Positions 1 through 11,355 of a stretch of DNA of 64,000 nucleotides are shown here, one piece after another. Under the pieces are notes generated by a model that saw nothing but the letters and a program-made list of their open reading frames with translations, was not told where the DNA came from and searched no databases. The translations under genes and the position numbers were made by a program. Every line of letters starts with the position of its first letter. Positions within the stretch are counted from its first letter, which is position 1. Source of the DNA: Tolypocladium sp. Sup5 PDA-1 (Eukaryota; Ascomycota; Sordariomycetes; Hypocreales; Ophiocordycipitaceae); assembly GCA_000750105.3 (NCBI GenBank), contig JPHH03000050.1:62001-126000 (forward strand). The letters are read 5' to 3'.

Positions 1-1045
1 GGCTCCAGGTGATGATCTTGAGGCCCAGCTCGTTGGCCCGCTTGGCGTATGCGCTCGGCACCATGGTGCCGTTCTTGCTCTCCACCAGGTAGTACAGCGG
101 CGGCGCCACGATCTTGACGCCGTCCTTGGCGTACATGGTCAGGTTCTTGACGGCCCCGGCGTACGTCTCGGGCGTGTCGCCCGACTCGTCCAGCAGGATG
201 GCGTTCTTGCCAAAGTCGGGGTCCGACTTGAGCCAGTACAGGATATCGCCGTACTCGAAGCTCTGCGACAGCACGCGCGACCCCGGGACGCCCGCCTTCT
301 TGTAGTTGTCGATGAACTGCTGGGCGTACATCTGCTGCGTGTAGTTGCCCTGGAACGGCATCTTGACCATGGGCGCCTTGAGTTCCGGCGTGTGGTGCAG
401 GCCCAGCGCCTCGACCATGGCAATGTGCTCCTTGTGCTCCATGACGGTGCCGCACGTCGCGTACAGATCGGTGCGCCAGTTGGGCGTGCCGCCGAGGTAG
501 TCCTTGGGCGTCGTGGCCGTGGCATTGGAGCTGTCCATCTTGGCACACAGAGACTTGAACTCGGCGAGCGTGATATCGCTGGTGCAGCATGTGGCCGATG
601 CCGGCTTGCCGTTGGCCGCAGGCTGAAAGGGCTTCGTGCACTTGGCGTTGAGCTCCGGGATGGCCACGATGTTGGTCGTCGTGTGCAGGTCGCACTGGCT
701 GTGGCGGCAGACCAGCTCGCGGTCCTTGGTGAAGGAAACGTCACACTCGAGCACGCCGGCTCCCATGCGGGCGCCCGCCATGTTGGACTCCTTGGAGTGC
801 TCGGGGAACTGCAGCGGAGCGCCGCCGCGGTGTCCGATGGACCACTTGGTGGGCTTCATGTTGTCCTCCGTGCATGACTGGAGCTTGGACTTGAGCGGGC
901 CGTCGGTCATGTTGTTGACGAGATAGTACGGCCGCGGGCCCAGCTCGATCTGCTTGATGGGCCTGGGATGGGGAGGACACGGCGTGGCCGAGACCTGGCC
1001 GACGGCGGCCAGGCCAGCAACGAGAGACGACGTTGAGAACTTCAT
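1..1045 (-). CDS. Secreted glycerophosphodiester phosphodiesterase (GDPD family), C-terminus cut off by window edge
   Basis: The ORF reads without a break from ATG at 1045 to the window edge, giving 348 residues with no stop, so the C-terminus is missing. Residues 1-20 look like a signal peptide (MKFSTSSLVAGLAAVGQVSA), so the enzyme is probably secreted or wall-associated. The GDPD active-site pattern is visible: HRGG with His72 and Arg73, Glu82 in the following PEHS, Glu100/Asp102 in ECDVSFTKD, and a further His115 in CRHS. Family knowledge: these enzymes hydrolyse glycerophosphodiesters, the products of phospholipid deacylation, to glycerol-3-phosphate and an alcohol. There are several N-glycosylation-type NxT/NxS sites. 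No intron is needed. The substrate cannot be told from sequence. The next gene, a secreted chitinase, is also on the minus strand 1.2 kb away, with no sign of co-transcription. Confidence 0.88.
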   Translation of the reverse strand, partial: MKFSTSSLVAGLAAVGQVSATPCPPHPRPIKQIELGPRPYYLVNNMTDGPLKSKLQSCTEDNMKPTKWSIGHRGGAPLQFPEHSKESNMAGARMGAGVLECDVSFTKDRELVCRHSQCDLHTTTNIVAIPELNAKCTKPFQPAANGKPASATCCTSDITLAEFKSLCAKMDSSNATATTPKDYLGGTPNWRTDLYATCGTVMEHKEHIAMVEALGLHHTPELKAPMVKMPFQGNYTQQMYAQQFIDNYKKAGVPGSRVLSQSFEYGDILYWLKSDPDFGKNAILLDESGDTPETYAGAVKNLTMYAKDGVKIVAPPLYYLVESKNGTMVPSAYAKRANELGLKIITWS

Positions 1046-2273
1046 GTTGCTGTGTTTCCTTGGACGCTGAGGGAGTACAAGAGAACCGCAATGAAGAGAC
1101 CGTTGCCAAGAGAAGGAGGAAGGACAGCGTAGGACAGCCTCATGGGTGAGGGCAGCTCGTCGACTTCTTATCCCCAGTCAGTCCACGAGCAGCGGACCGC
1201 GGTTGGCAACCCGACAGGGACCGGCGCTGCCACCCTCGGTCATGGCGGCACGGAGCGAGCACAAATCGTCGTCGACGCAAAAGTACATGGCTCCATGATG
1301 ATGCACATCGATCCGCCTGCCAAGGATGGCCATGCGCGGGACCAGCTCGGTATTTGGTGGGGAGTCGAGTCTCCAGAGCGGACCTCGTCGAGCGTGAATC
1401 CGCCAGACGATGTGACCCTGATGGAGACTGACGCCGTTTTCGCTGCAGCTCGGTATCTGGCGACGTTAGTTCCTGAATATCAATCTAATCCCGACTTGGG
1501 TGGCTGGAATCCAGGCAGTTCGCCTCGGACTGACTCCCAAGTTGGCGAGAAACAGGCGTGGCTTGCAGGCTATACAAGCATACTGAACAAGGTTGTTCAA
1601 CCCGGCAGCCACCCGGGAGCACACCAGGCAGAGAACGGCGCACGTGTGCTCGTTGCCGACCCTCGAGGCATTTCCTTGCGGAGATGGACAGCCCCAGAGC
1701 GGGGGAGACTGTGGGATGCGTGCATCAATTGCCGTGTTTGATTCGCCGTATCCACCTCGCAACCCCGGCGAGCGAGGCTTGCGAGGCTTGTTCGATGCCC
1801 CCGCGGCTAAGCCATATCGACGACGTTGCAGGCCCAGTGCGGAGGCGCGGTTGTGTGACGTCGCTTGGCGATGCAGATAAGCCCGCACCACGTGGGATGG
1901 GATGCAACTCTGAGAACCTGCCAGTCTTGTGAACTATTGCCTCGATGATGGATGATGTTGAACGGCGGCTCGAGTCTCGACCAAGGACGAACCCATCCGC
2001 GGCATGTTGCATGAACCGAAACCAAGTCCGGGCTCTCGGGGCGAGAATATCGGGCAAACACGTGGTCGATCGATTCCTGTATTGATCAAAAATCTTGGCC
2101 CGCCCTCACATCATAGCACGTTGCGTCGTCCATATCACCGTCGCGGCAAGAGGTCACCGTAAGGCGTCGCGCTCTCGTATCACATCGTCTGGGAACGTGC
2201 CCGCTCACTGTCGATACTCACGTGGCGAGCACTGGTATCATGATTCACTGGTCATTGTCGTCCGACTCGTCAT
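1046..2273. other. Intergenic, no supported gene
   Basis: This gap separates the phosphodiesterase start from the chitinase stop and should hold the phosphodiesterase promoter. A plus-strand ORF at 1142-1741 is open for 199 codons, but it has no recognisable domain, no signal peptide and an ordinary low-information composition. I do not call it. Confidence 0.6.
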
Positions 2274-3605
2274 TCACAGCTCATCCCGCGTCGAATTACC
2301 TCCGGCCCGGCGCCTCAGAGCTCTCACGCCCTCGACCGTGGCCGTCAAGTGCGCAAATTCGGGTGCATCCTCACCAAGGCCCCATGCAAACACGCCTCCG
2401 AGCCCCGAAGGTCCCACAATTTCGGCCAGCTTCCGGTCGACGACCCGGGGCGTGTCAAACGACCACCACCGCTTCTCCTCGCCATCCCAGTAGCCATAAC
2501 TGCCGTCCTCATCGTATGTCCCTCCGGCACGGGCCCGAGCAAAGGACTCGGCTAGCTCTGCAGGCGTCTCGTCGTGCCAGCTAAAGGCCGCCGTCTTGCC
2601 CAGGTCGGCTCCGGTCTTTGGATCCTCGAGAAGCTGCGTCGGACATCCGAGGGGCCGTTCCGGATCGCATTCTTGCGTCATGAACCACTTGACGTAGTAT
2701 CCCAGCCCCAGATTTAACATGCTCGGCGACGCACCGCGCTCCGCATAACGCCGCACGGCGTCTCGGGACTCGGCAACGCCGCTGTGGTGCTTGACCGCCG
2801 TATCTCGCCTGTTCATCAGGTCATAAGTCATGACGTTGATGAAGTCGACGTGCTCGACGATGCGCGGGACCGTCGAGGCCGTAAATGCCATGAGGTCACG
2901 CTCCATGCCCGGGACCGCAACAGACAGTATCTTGGCAGGGCCAATGGCAGAGCGAAGTGCCTCGAGCAGCTGGACAAAGGCTACAATCTCCCACTCCCGC
3001 TTGGAGTTGGGGATAAGTTTGTAGTCGTCGCGGTTTCCACTTCAACTCGTTAGGATTTTAACCCTGACATTGAGGAGAGGGGTCTTACCCTGGGTACTCC
3101 CAGTCGATGTCGATGCCGTCGGCTCCTGTCTGGTCGATCATGGCTTTAACCTGCCGTGCCCAGCGCTTCCTCGATTCGGCGTCCTGTGCTGCCTCCTCGA
3201 AGCCTTGGGAGTCCCCCCATCCGCCAATGGCCACCATGACCTTGGTGTCGGGCTGAAACTGCCGGCGCACCTTGTCGACGGTCGTAAAGAGGGGGAAGTG
3301 GGTTGGAGTCTCGTCCACGTTGAAAATGTCGGATCGCATAAATGCCAGAATCACATGTGTGATGTCGGCAGTGAGGCCTGGATCGGAGGGAACGACATCG
3401 TGCTGGCTGCGCCTGGAGTTAGCAGGACGCTCGACGAGTTTTGCGCGGTGACTCGGTGAGTTCAGGTCACAACTCACCCTGTGAGATACATGATGCAGCG
3501 GATCGCGTCGGTGGCAGACGACGCCATTACCGTCGCTCCCAGGAGCAGTGGCAGTAGCAGCAGTGGCGCCGATGGGCAGGCGAGCCCAATACCCGGCAGC
3601 TTCAT
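2274..3605 (-). CDS. Secreted GH18 chitinase
   Basis: Three exons on the minus strand: 3605-3478, 3406-3089 and 3039-2274, giving 403 residues. The introns (3407-3477 and 3040-3088) have GTGAGT and GTAAGA donors and keep the frame. The N-terminus is hydrophobic (PLLLLPLLLGATVMAS), consistent with a signal peptide. The GH18 catalytic signature DGIDIDWEYPGG is present, with Asp139, Asp142, Asp144 and the proton-donor Glu146. The SIGG-like strand is seen as MVAIGGWGD, and the later FINVMTYDL strand supplies the conserved Met-Thr-Tyr-Asp substrate-binding residues. The donor after CCAGG rejoins to read PGGNRDDY, the usual continuation. Family knowledge: it hydrolyses chitin beta-1,4 links, in wall remodelling, nutrition or attack on other fungi or insects. 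There is no chitin-binding module or GPI signal, so it is a single-domain secreted enzyme. Confidence 0.9.
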
Positions 3606-4380
3606 GGCGGGGGTTGAAGCTGAAAGGCGTGGAAGAGAAGAGTTTTTTGAAGCTGCGAGGACGTGAGCGAAGTTCCTAAGTTAATACATCAAGGCAGGCA
3701 GGAGCTGGATCGCGGGGTGCCTCAGGTTCCCTGCGCACTGTGACTTGCTCTAAACAAGTCTGCATCACAGCTGCATTCCGCACATTTGTTGCATCAACGC
3801 TGCAGTAGAAGCATTGCGATGAAAATAGCTGACCAATTAAATAAAGATTAAATTTAAATATATCGTCTATGGCGAGAAACGCTGTTGCCGCGAAGCTGCT
3901 GAATCATACTCCATTGCAGCTCCAATTGCACAGCTCCAACAATAAGTCTCTAATACTTGTAAATGCACTTTCCAGTTTTTTTCTTCTCTTGGAATGCTTC
4001 CAATTGCTCATACAAGGTGAGCACAACATATTTGAATCAATGTATCCGTCACATCATATGCGAGCAAAGGTAAAAGCTCAAGCCGAATCAGACGAAAAGC
4101 CATACAGTGCACGTTTGAGCTCGTTGAAATATTCACACGGTACCGTGTAGAGCTCCATTCTTGAGGTCTGACGTTCTGTTATCGAGGCGATAGCAAAACG
4201 CATCACCGAGAAAATTCCACCACTGCATCAGCAACCACGTTGACCAACTCCACGACCACGATCGGGCAGAGACTGGCAATGAATTCGCCCTGACACCATC
4301 AACCTACTACGATCCCCAAATCCGAACCATTGACCGCGTCCACCTGAAAGCGAGCCGCCATCGAGCACCGGGCAGACAAG
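3606..4380. other. Intergenic, AT-rich divergent promoter region
   Basis: This is the shared upstream region of the chitinase (minus) and JIP5 (plus). About 3760-4160 is distinctly AT-rich compared with the surroundings, including a run of TTAAATTTAAATATAT type sequence near 3845-3865. A 93-codon plus-strand ORF at 3869-4150 lies in this AT-rich stretch, has no recognisable features, and is not called. Confidence 0.6.
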
Positions 4381-5736
4381 ATGTTTGAGAACCTCTGCAC
4401 GCTGCCGCTCCAGGCCGACGTCTTCGCGACGGCGCTGCACCCCACGGAGCCGCTGCTCACCGTCGGCCTCGCGAGCGGCCACGTCGAGACCTACCGCCTG
4501 CCCCCCAGCGGCGCCACGGACGAGGACGCCGACGCCGACACGAGCGTCCTCAGCGACGGCAGAGGCAGCATCGACACGACGTGGAGGACGCGGAGGCACA
4601 AGGGCAGCTGCCGGTGCCTGGCATACGGCCACGATGGGAGGGGTACGTCTACAGCCGAATGGGAACTCTGTCTGAGCTGCCGCTGACCCCGAATAGCCAT
4701 GTACTCGGCCGGCACCGACGCCCTGGTCAAGTGCTTCGACCCCATGACTGGCCAGGTCGTCTCCAAGGCCTCCATCCCCAGCACCACCGCCGTGCCCGAC
4801 GCCCCGACGCTGCTCCACGTCCTCAACCCCCTGAGCCTCCTCCTCGCCACCGACTCGGGCGCCCTGCACATCGTCGACCTGCGCGAAGGCGGCGCCCTCG
4901 GCAAGCGGCCCGCGCAGACGCACTACCCGCACGCCGACTACGTCTCGTCCATGACGCCGCTGCCGCCCTCGGAGGAGAGCACCAGCGGCTTCCCCAAGCA
5001 GTGGGTCAGCACCGGCGGCACCACGCTCGCCGTCACCGACGTGCGCCGCGGCGTGCTCGTCCGCAGCGAGGACCAGGAGGACGAGCTGCTGAGCTCGTGC
5101 TTCGTGCCGGGGCTGGGGCCCAAGAAAAACCGCAACAACGGCGTCGTGGCCGTGGGCTCCGGCTCCGGCGTGCTGACGCTGTGGGACAAGGGCGCGTGGG
5201 ACGACCAGCAGGAGCGCATCATCGTGGACGGCAGCAAGAAGGGCGGCGGCGAGAGCATCGACGCCATTGTGCGCGTGCCGCAGGAGATGGGCCTGGGCAA
5301 GAAGGTGGTGTGCGGCGTGGGCGACGGCAGCCTCAGGGTCGTCGATCTGGTGCGCAGGGAAGTCGTCTCGTCGGCCAACCTGCGGCACGACGACATGGAG
5401 GGCGTCGTGTCTCTGGGCTTTGACTCGGCAAACCGGCTCATCAGCGCTGGAGGTCGCACAGTCAAGGTCTGGGAGGAGCTGTCGGAGCTTCAGGTGGGTG
5501 GCGAGCAAGACGACGAAGAGGAAGACGAGAGTGACGATGACGAGGAGGCCAAGGACGACGGCAAGGGCAAGCGGGGTGCAGAGAGCGACAGCGACGAGGA
5601 CGAGGATGATGACAGTGACGACGAGGATGGAGTGGCCGAGATGAAGCGCCGGGCCAAGCGGCGCAAGGAGGTCAAGAGCAACAAGCTGGGCCCGATGGGT
5701 GCGCACGGCATCCTGGGCTTTGAGGGCATGGATTGA
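4381..5736 (+). CDS. JIP5: WD40 repeat protein JIP5 (WDR55 homologue), ribosome biogenesis
   Basis: Two exons, 4381-4642 and 4697-5736, give 433 residues. The 54-nt intron (GTACGT...GAATAG) rejoins DGR to AMYSAG in frame. The opening MFENLCTLPLQADVFATALHP and the repeated segments ending in structural Trp/Asp pairs fit a WD40 propeller over about residues 10-310. A very acidic Asp/Glu stretch follows, then a basic C-terminus (MKRRAKRRKE) and a closing GILGFEGMD. This order of propeller, acidic tract and lysine-rich tail is what I know of the Jip5/WDR55 family, nucleolar proteins needed for ribosome production. The start follows CAAG directly and agrees with the usual family N-terminus. It converges with the truncated dehydrogenase gene downstream. 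The assignment rests on overall family resemblance; the alternative is another nucleolar WD40 protein. Confidence 0.83.
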
Positions 5737-6635
5737 TTGACTCAACCTGGGACCATGGTGCGCGAAGCTCCCTTGCTCTGACGGCAGTGTACAATCATCA
5801 AGGGCGTATATGTAAACTGTACCACTACAATAGGCTTGGCAGATAAACAAAAGCAAACTGGCATATTCATGATGAGATATATTGAATCGTTGATCTTCAT
5901 TGGCGCCGGGTTCCCATGCGTGTATCTTGGGAACGCCCCAACGCCAGACTACCCTGCTGATGACTTGAGATCTGGTTGGATATCCGACCCCAGTCGACCT
6001 CATCCTGTGTTCGAGGCATTCCACTCTCGACGCCCAACGCTCTTTCGTACTCGCGGTCCGTGTATTTCGCAGAGTCGTGGTCCAACACCCATGTCGCTTC
6101 CTCTTCTGGAGCCCTTCCGCGCGGTCAGTGCCTCTCCACCACGTCCCCATCTCGAGGATCCCCATCGAATTTCAAAAGTTCCGCCTCAGGGTTCCGTGGG
6201 AGCAGGATCCAACGCCTGGGCTCGATCCCAGATTTTCCATCTCTTTAGAACCCATGGCATACGCTAAAACGGCTTGCCTCGCTGGGTAATGTCAAGCCCG
6301 CGGCGCCACCTCACCATGCCTCTGTAGTCCGGGAGCTGCTTCTATGAAAGCCTGTGCTCTGCAACGCTAAAACGCTGCGTACCGGCCATTCCATCCCGTC
6401 TATATCGGAAAATACCATGACGGAGAGTTGATAGGAAAGTGGCAGGCAATCGTGTGGCGCCCGCCAAGGGTGCTGAAAGTCCAAAGATAGACCGCGATGG
6501 GGGTGCTGCATTTGGATGAAAGAATTCAGGAGAGTAGACCCCATCTTCGGATACTGAGGGGCCCAGTTCGTGCATAGCGTTGACGATCAACAGCTACTCG
6601 CGTAAAAGATAAACGGCAGTGGTCGGCTGGAAGCT
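5737..6635. other. Intergenic between convergent genes
   Basis: This holds the 3' flanks of JIP5 and of the truncated dehydrogenase. Reverse-strand translation of 6300-6635 was checked for the missing C-terminal half of the dehydrogenase, and none was found. No gene is supported. Confidence 0.6.
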
Positions 6636-7436
6636 CTAGACGCCCGGCAGATGGATGTAGCTCCACTGAGCAGTGTCGTCGTCGTCTTTGGAGGACCGGC
6701 AGGCCCGAAACTCGGCGGAGCGAGCCATGGCCGCGGCGTCAGACGGCGCAGAGAACCGCTTCGGAACGCTCATGGTGAGTTCCTCGTCGTAGATGACGAC
6801 GGTGGGCAGGATCCTCGGGTCGCGGACGGCGCTCTTGTTGCCGGACGCCTTCCTCCTCGACGAGCCACGCCCATGCCGATGCCCGACGCCGTGCCGCGCG
6901 GGACCGGCGTCGAGCAGCGGGGGCATCACCTCGGAGCCGCTGTACGTCGTGGGGATGCAGATGTGCGGGATGCCCTTGCGCTGGCCGATGGCCTTTGCGA
7001 GCCCGACGGCCGACGCGCCGCCGACGCTGATGACGACGTCGCGGCCGGCGATGCGGTCGAGCGCGCCGTCGACGACGCGGGCGGGCACGTCGACGACGGC
7101 CGAGTCGACGATGCGCGAGTCGAGGTTGGGGATGAGGGCCTGGATGCGGCGCGCGAGGGGGATGCGCGAGGGGCTCGAGACGATGAGCGGCGCGGAGAGG
7201 TGCAGGCGGCCGAGCTCGGTGGGGAGGCGGGCGACGGTGCCGACGCCGTAGACGACGCGAGGTGACGCTGGCGATTCTGCGTCTGCTGCTACTTCAGCTG
7301 CTGGCGTTGGCAGCGTTGGCGGTGACGTCGTCGTCGGGGAGCCACGAGCGCCGGCCGCACCGCCACCGGGCAGATGGCGAGGGCCAGGCGAGGTCGTCGC
7401 CGTCGCAGCGGTGGTCGGGTTCATCTCCAGAGCCAC
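6636..7436 (-). CDS. C-terminally truncated iron-containing alcohol dehydrogenase / maleylacetate reductase-like protein, possible pseudogene
   Basis: An intact 266-codon ORF has a low-complexity Ala/Pro/Thr N-terminus, then a recognisable Fe-ADH nucleotide-binding half. VVYGVGTVARLPTELGRL opens the fold, GRDVVISVGGASAVGLAKAI is the GGGS-like NAD-binding loop, and HICIPTTYSGSEV is the conserved threonine-rich segment. SAVRDPRILPTVVIYDEELT is the family strand before the metal-binding domain. The match stops around SAPSDAAAMARSAEF. The last roughly 23 residues are unrelated and acidic, then comes a stop. Normal members have about 370-400 residues, and the missing all-helical half carries the metal-binding histidines, so the product is probably inactive. 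An extra Gly/Arg/His-rich stretch of about 20 residues separates SGSEV from SAVRDP. Maleylacetate reductases act in hydroquinone/resorcinol breakdown; no pathway partners are nearby. Confidence 0.7.
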   Translation of the reverse strand: MALEMNPTTAATATTSPGPRHLPGGGAAGARGSPTTTSPPTLPTPAAEVAADAESPASPRVVYGVGTVARLPTELGRLHLSAPLIVSSPSRIPLARRIQALIPNLDSRIVDSAVVDVPARVVDGALDRIAGRDVVISVGGASAVGLAKAIGQRKGIPHICIPTTYSGSEVMPPLLDAGPARHGVGHRHGRGSSRRKASGNKSAVRDPRILPTVVIYDEELTMSVPKRFSAPSDAAAMARSAEFRACRSSKDDDDTAQWSYIHLPGV

Positions 7437-8352
7437 TGACTTGCCCTCTCACGAGCGGCGGCGGATCGGTGCTGGGTCCAAGATTGCACGGCGCGGGCTG
7501 CAAACGCGATCCTCGGGGCACGCAAGAGGTCCCTCGAATCGAGCAATGAACAGAACCAGAACCAGAACCGGGAGACGAGGAGGGTGGAGGGACTGCTGTG
7601 CGCACCCCAACGTGGGCGCGGGTGGCCCAATCATGGCGGGGAGGATTCGAGAAATTGAGCGTCCTGGCGGGCATGGCAAATGGGAGATTCGCATTGTCGC
7701 GGGATGGGGAAGCCAGCGAGTCGCGAGGCGGGGAGGCCGTGGGTGATGCAGGAGGCTTGCTGAGGAGGAGATGGCTTATGCCTGTTTGGGCAATTGAGTT
7801 GCGGCCGAGGCGGGTGGGGCCGCGTCTGGCGGAGGTTTCGGTCCGGATCGGCGCCGGAGGGTGGCCGGTGACGAGGACCGGAGACTTTATTCCTGTTTTT
7901 TTGCATGTCTTGGTGACGTGCGTCTTACTTGTCTTGACGGGGCATTGAATGCAACGACGTTGGTCAACTAGCTCCAGGGCGGACCGCTGCATGCCTTGTC
8001 CGGCTGTCAACGCTTGGCCAATGTTTGCACCATATGCAGCTCAGGGGACCCGGGAGTGACATTTTGCTCGTTGAATAGCCAGTTGGCTTGCTTTCTGAAC
8101 TGTTTACCCTCATGGCTACACTTCACGCAACATGCGCTTGCAGTCTGTACTGGCGTCTTCATCAAGACATCACTGATGGGTTATCCAGCCATCCGCGTAC
8201 CTTTTGTGCAAATAAATCCAGAGTCGTCACGTCGTTGACACATGCGAAATCCCCGTCATCCAAGCACCGTGCTTGTCATTTCACTGACATGCACACCGGC
8301 TCGGCCAACGATCAGTGCCTCACAGGCAGTCACCCCCTCTCAAGAAACCCCC
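7437..8352. other. Intergenic, no supported gene
   Basis: This is the upstream flank of the truncated dehydrogenase and the 3' flank of the permease. Several overlapping ORFs run through it on both strands, but they have no recognisable protein character. Confidence 0.55.
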
Positions 8353-10257
8353 TCAGCTCTGCGACAGCCTCCGGGACGGGGTATTCGTCTCATCGCCGTC
8401 ATCGCGGGGATCCTCCTTGTTCGGCGTGGCCGTGTCGACTTGCGTCAGCTCCACGTTCCTCGCGTCAATGTCCTCCTCCATCTCCGCCGGCAGCATCAGG
8501 TCGAGCGCCATGCACACCGCCGCCGTGACCGCGAAGCCCGTCTCCATGACGAGCACAATGGCGTTCAGGAAGCCCTCCAGCGCGTGGTTGTCGCCCTTGT
8601 ACGTGAAGACGCCCTCAAAGTAGTTGGGCACCAGCGTCGCGCCGTAACCCAGCGACAGCCCCGTCGTGAGAATGAAGCGCGTGCGCCGGTTGAAGGGCAC
8701 GCCGCGGAAGAGAATCGCCATGCCCGAGACGGCCACGGCGGCGAACAGAAACGTCGTCATGCCGCCCAGCACCGGCTTGGGGATGGCGACGAGCGCGGCG
8801 GCAAACTTGGCAAAGACGCCCATGACGACGAGGAAGAAGCAGCACGCCAGGCCGGCCTTGCGGTTGGCGCACCGCGTCAGCGCGATGACGCCGTTGTTCT
8901 GCGCGAAGCGGCTCATGGGCGTCATGGTCATGAGCGCCGCCACGATGCCGTTGAGCCCGTCCGTCAGCAGCCCGCCCTGGATGCGCGACTCGTAGTTGCG
9001 GCCCTCGACCTCGAGGTGCGAGACGTCGCAGGTGGCCGTGATGTCGCCCACGGCCTCGGTCGCGCAGATGACGAAGACGGCCATGATGGGCAGCACCAGC
9101 GGCCCGTACACGGACAGCGGGAACGTCTGGACCCAGATGAAGGACGCCACGGGCGCCGAGTCGATGCCGGAGGCGTCAAAGTAGCCCGTCGCGCCGGCGA
9201 TGATGCACCCGACCAGCAGGCCTATCACCACCGACGTCGACTTCATGATGGGCGAGCCGTACCGCTCGCACAGGATGATGGTGATGAAGGCCGAGAAGCC
9301 CAGCCCCAGGAACTCGGCGGACCCCCAGGGCAGCGCGTGCGGCGCGTCGATGGTCGGGCACTTTGCAAAGAGCGCGCTCTGGTCGCCGGCCCCGGCCGGG
9401 TCCGAGCACGGCCCGCTGCCGCCCATCCAGTCCTGGAAGCCGCTCTCGACGAGGTGCACGCCGATGAGCATCACCGTCGGGCCCGTGACGATGGGCGGGA
9501 ACATGCGCAGCAGGATGCGCGCCGGCAGGAACGAGATGAGGATCTCGACGAGAGCGCACACGGACGAGGTGCCGATGAGGGCGCCGTAGCCCCTGGGGCA
9601 GGGCAGCGGGTTGCCGGCGGCGTCCGAGGGGCAGTAGCCGTTGGCGTACATCTGCCGGAACGCGCCCTGGGCGATGGGGATGATGCTGAAGGAGATGCCG
9701 ACGACGGAGAGGACGCCGGTGCCGATGAAGTAGCTGGGGGCGTCAGCTCTGTGGTGCTCGCGTGGGAAACATCGAGACGAAGTGCGGAGCGGTGTTCAAA
9801 GGGGGAGAGGGATGCTCGCGAACGAAGCACAGAGGACTCACCCCGTCTTGGGGATGCGGAAGCGGTTTATCTGCACGCTCGACAGAATCCCCGACACAAT
9901 CAGCGCCGTCGAGACGAGATACTGCTGCTGCGCCGGCTCGAGGTTGGCGCCGCCGCTGCCGCTGAGGAGAATGGGCGGCGCAATGACACCGGCAAGCATA
10001 GACAGCGCGTGCTGGAGGCCGAGGAGCATGGCCAGGAACACGGGCATCTTGTCGTTGAGGCCGAAAAAGGGGCTCCGGTAGTCGCCCTTGGCCATGAACG
10101 GCAGGTTGGGCCGGAAGAGAAAGGCATAGTCGTAGTCGCCGATGAGGCCGTCGCGCGTCGTAAAGGCTCGCACAAACGAGCGGAGGCGCGCTTTGACGCC
10201 CTTGCGGGAGGACGAGTGGACGCGGGTGATGCTGCTGGGGCTGCTGTCTTCGTCCAT
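8353..10257 (-). CDS. Uric acid/xanthine permease (NAT/NCS2 family, UapA/UapC type)
   Basis: Two exons on the minus strand, 10257-9842 and 9733-8353, make 598 residues. The 108-nt intron (GTGAGT...CCCCAG) rejoins KTG to YFIGTG. The protein is strongly hydrophobic, with about 14 potential membrane helices. The NAT signature QNNGVIALTR is intact, and the preceding ATEAVGDITATCDVS carries the conserved acidic residue of the fungal purine permeases. The N-terminal cytosolic segment FLFRPNLPFMAKGDYRSPFF and the C-terminal LPAEMEEDI also match the UapA/UapC subgroup known from Aspergillus. Family knowledge: proton-coupled uptake of uric acid and xanthine across the plasma membrane for use as nitrogen. 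Sequence alone does not separate a UapA-like narrow specificity from a UapC-like broad one. Three HGATAR sites lie upstream. A purine nucleoside permease is found at the far end of the window. Confidence 0.92.
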
Positions 10258-10392
10258 GATGGCGGATGTATGTGTATGAACTCTGCGTGTAATATATCGG
10301 AGGTGGCGTAGGTGTTTATGTGTCTATAATGGTACTGGGTGCCAGAGTCGAGAAGTGACTGGCGGCATGGACCAGGCGAAGCCCGGCGGTTA

Positions 10393-10826
10393 TTATCAGG
10401 CAAACCTGCTGAATCCTGGCGGTTGTTGGACGGAAACCTGCTGAAGCCGGAGACGCGAGAGACGCGCCGAGGTTGGAGAGGCGGTGGATGGATGGATGGA
10501 GACTGGAGAATTGCTCGGGCCTCGACCTGTGCTTATACCTGGAGCCAGGCGCCGAGCAGAGCAGTAACCACTTGGAGCGTGAGGATGGAGACGGGAGGCT
10601 CCTTTCACTGCCCGTCTCGACGAGGGCTGTCGGGTATAAGAAGAGTTGTTCCACCACGAAAGAAGTGGTGCTGCAGCTTATCCCTCCGCGATACGGCAGG
10701 CAAGGGAAGGGAAGCTGATTGATGTGATCGGCAAACCCCAGTCGAGAGCTAGCTTCCGACGGCCGGCTTGTGCTTATCAACAGCTCCCCCTCCGGCTCCG
10801 TCCTGGGCCCGCTCACCCTTTTATCA
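10393..10826 (-). promoter_or_regulatory. Cluster of HGATAR (AreA/NIT2-type) sites upstream of the purine permease
   Basis: TGATAA on the minus strand occurs at 10393-10398, 10774-10779 (as TGATAAG) and 10821-10826, within 570 bp upstream of the permease start at 10257. Known: purine permeases in filamentous fungi are under nitrogen control by GATA factors. Six-base sites occur by chance, so this is suggestive only. Confidence 0.35.
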
Positions 10827-11319
10827 ATACAAGCGAGTCCTCGGTCGGATAGCAAACAGCGTCAAGGGCCCGACGGGGATACGCGAGCCGCCTCTGCATA
10901 AATGCCCGTGTGGGGGCGCCAGAGACCTTGACGGAGCCGAAACTGGCGCTCAGACTCGGGGCAGCAGAAACCGCACGATGTCGAGCAATGCAGAGAGCGT
11001 CGGCGACAGGCGGAGGTGCCCGCTGGGTGGCCAGATTGAGTTTGAGGAAATTAAGCTGCGGGCGGCCCTGCTTTGAGCTTGACGCGCTCTGGACCACGTA
11101 CGGGGCAGGCCAAGGCCGAGAGCGAGCAGAATTGGGGTAGAGGCGAGGGCTGGGCTTACACGCCGCTGCACAACTTGATCGTGAGGGCGGTGGAGATGCA
11201 CGAACATGAATAGTACAGCGGATTTTGCGGGGGAGGGGCCACCGCAAGGGACGTCGGTACCGAGCCTGGCGAGGATGACGCTGGCAATGACAAACCAGTT
11301 CTCTCCATTCGCACGGCAG

Positions 11320-11320
<1 letters not shown>

Positions 11321-11352
<32 letters not shown>
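11321..11352. repeat. (TGC)n microsatellite
   Basis: About 10.7 perfect copies of TGC, located in the non-coding interval between the permease and the small cysteine-rich gene. Confidence 0.95.

Positions 11353-11355
<3 letters not shown>

Noticed and set aside
1142..1741. 199-codon plus-strand ORF
   Set aside because: No domain, no signal peptide, no splice support; chance ORF.
4228..6165. 645-codon minus-strand ORF opposite JIP5
   Set aside because: It mirrors the GC-rich third positions of JIP5, shows no domain, and is rich in Ala/Val/Arg/His as expected of an antisense shadow.
8242..10311. 689-codon plus-strand ORF opposite the purine permease
   Set aside because: Antisense of a clear NAT permease; composition is Arg/Asp/His/Ala-rich with no domain.
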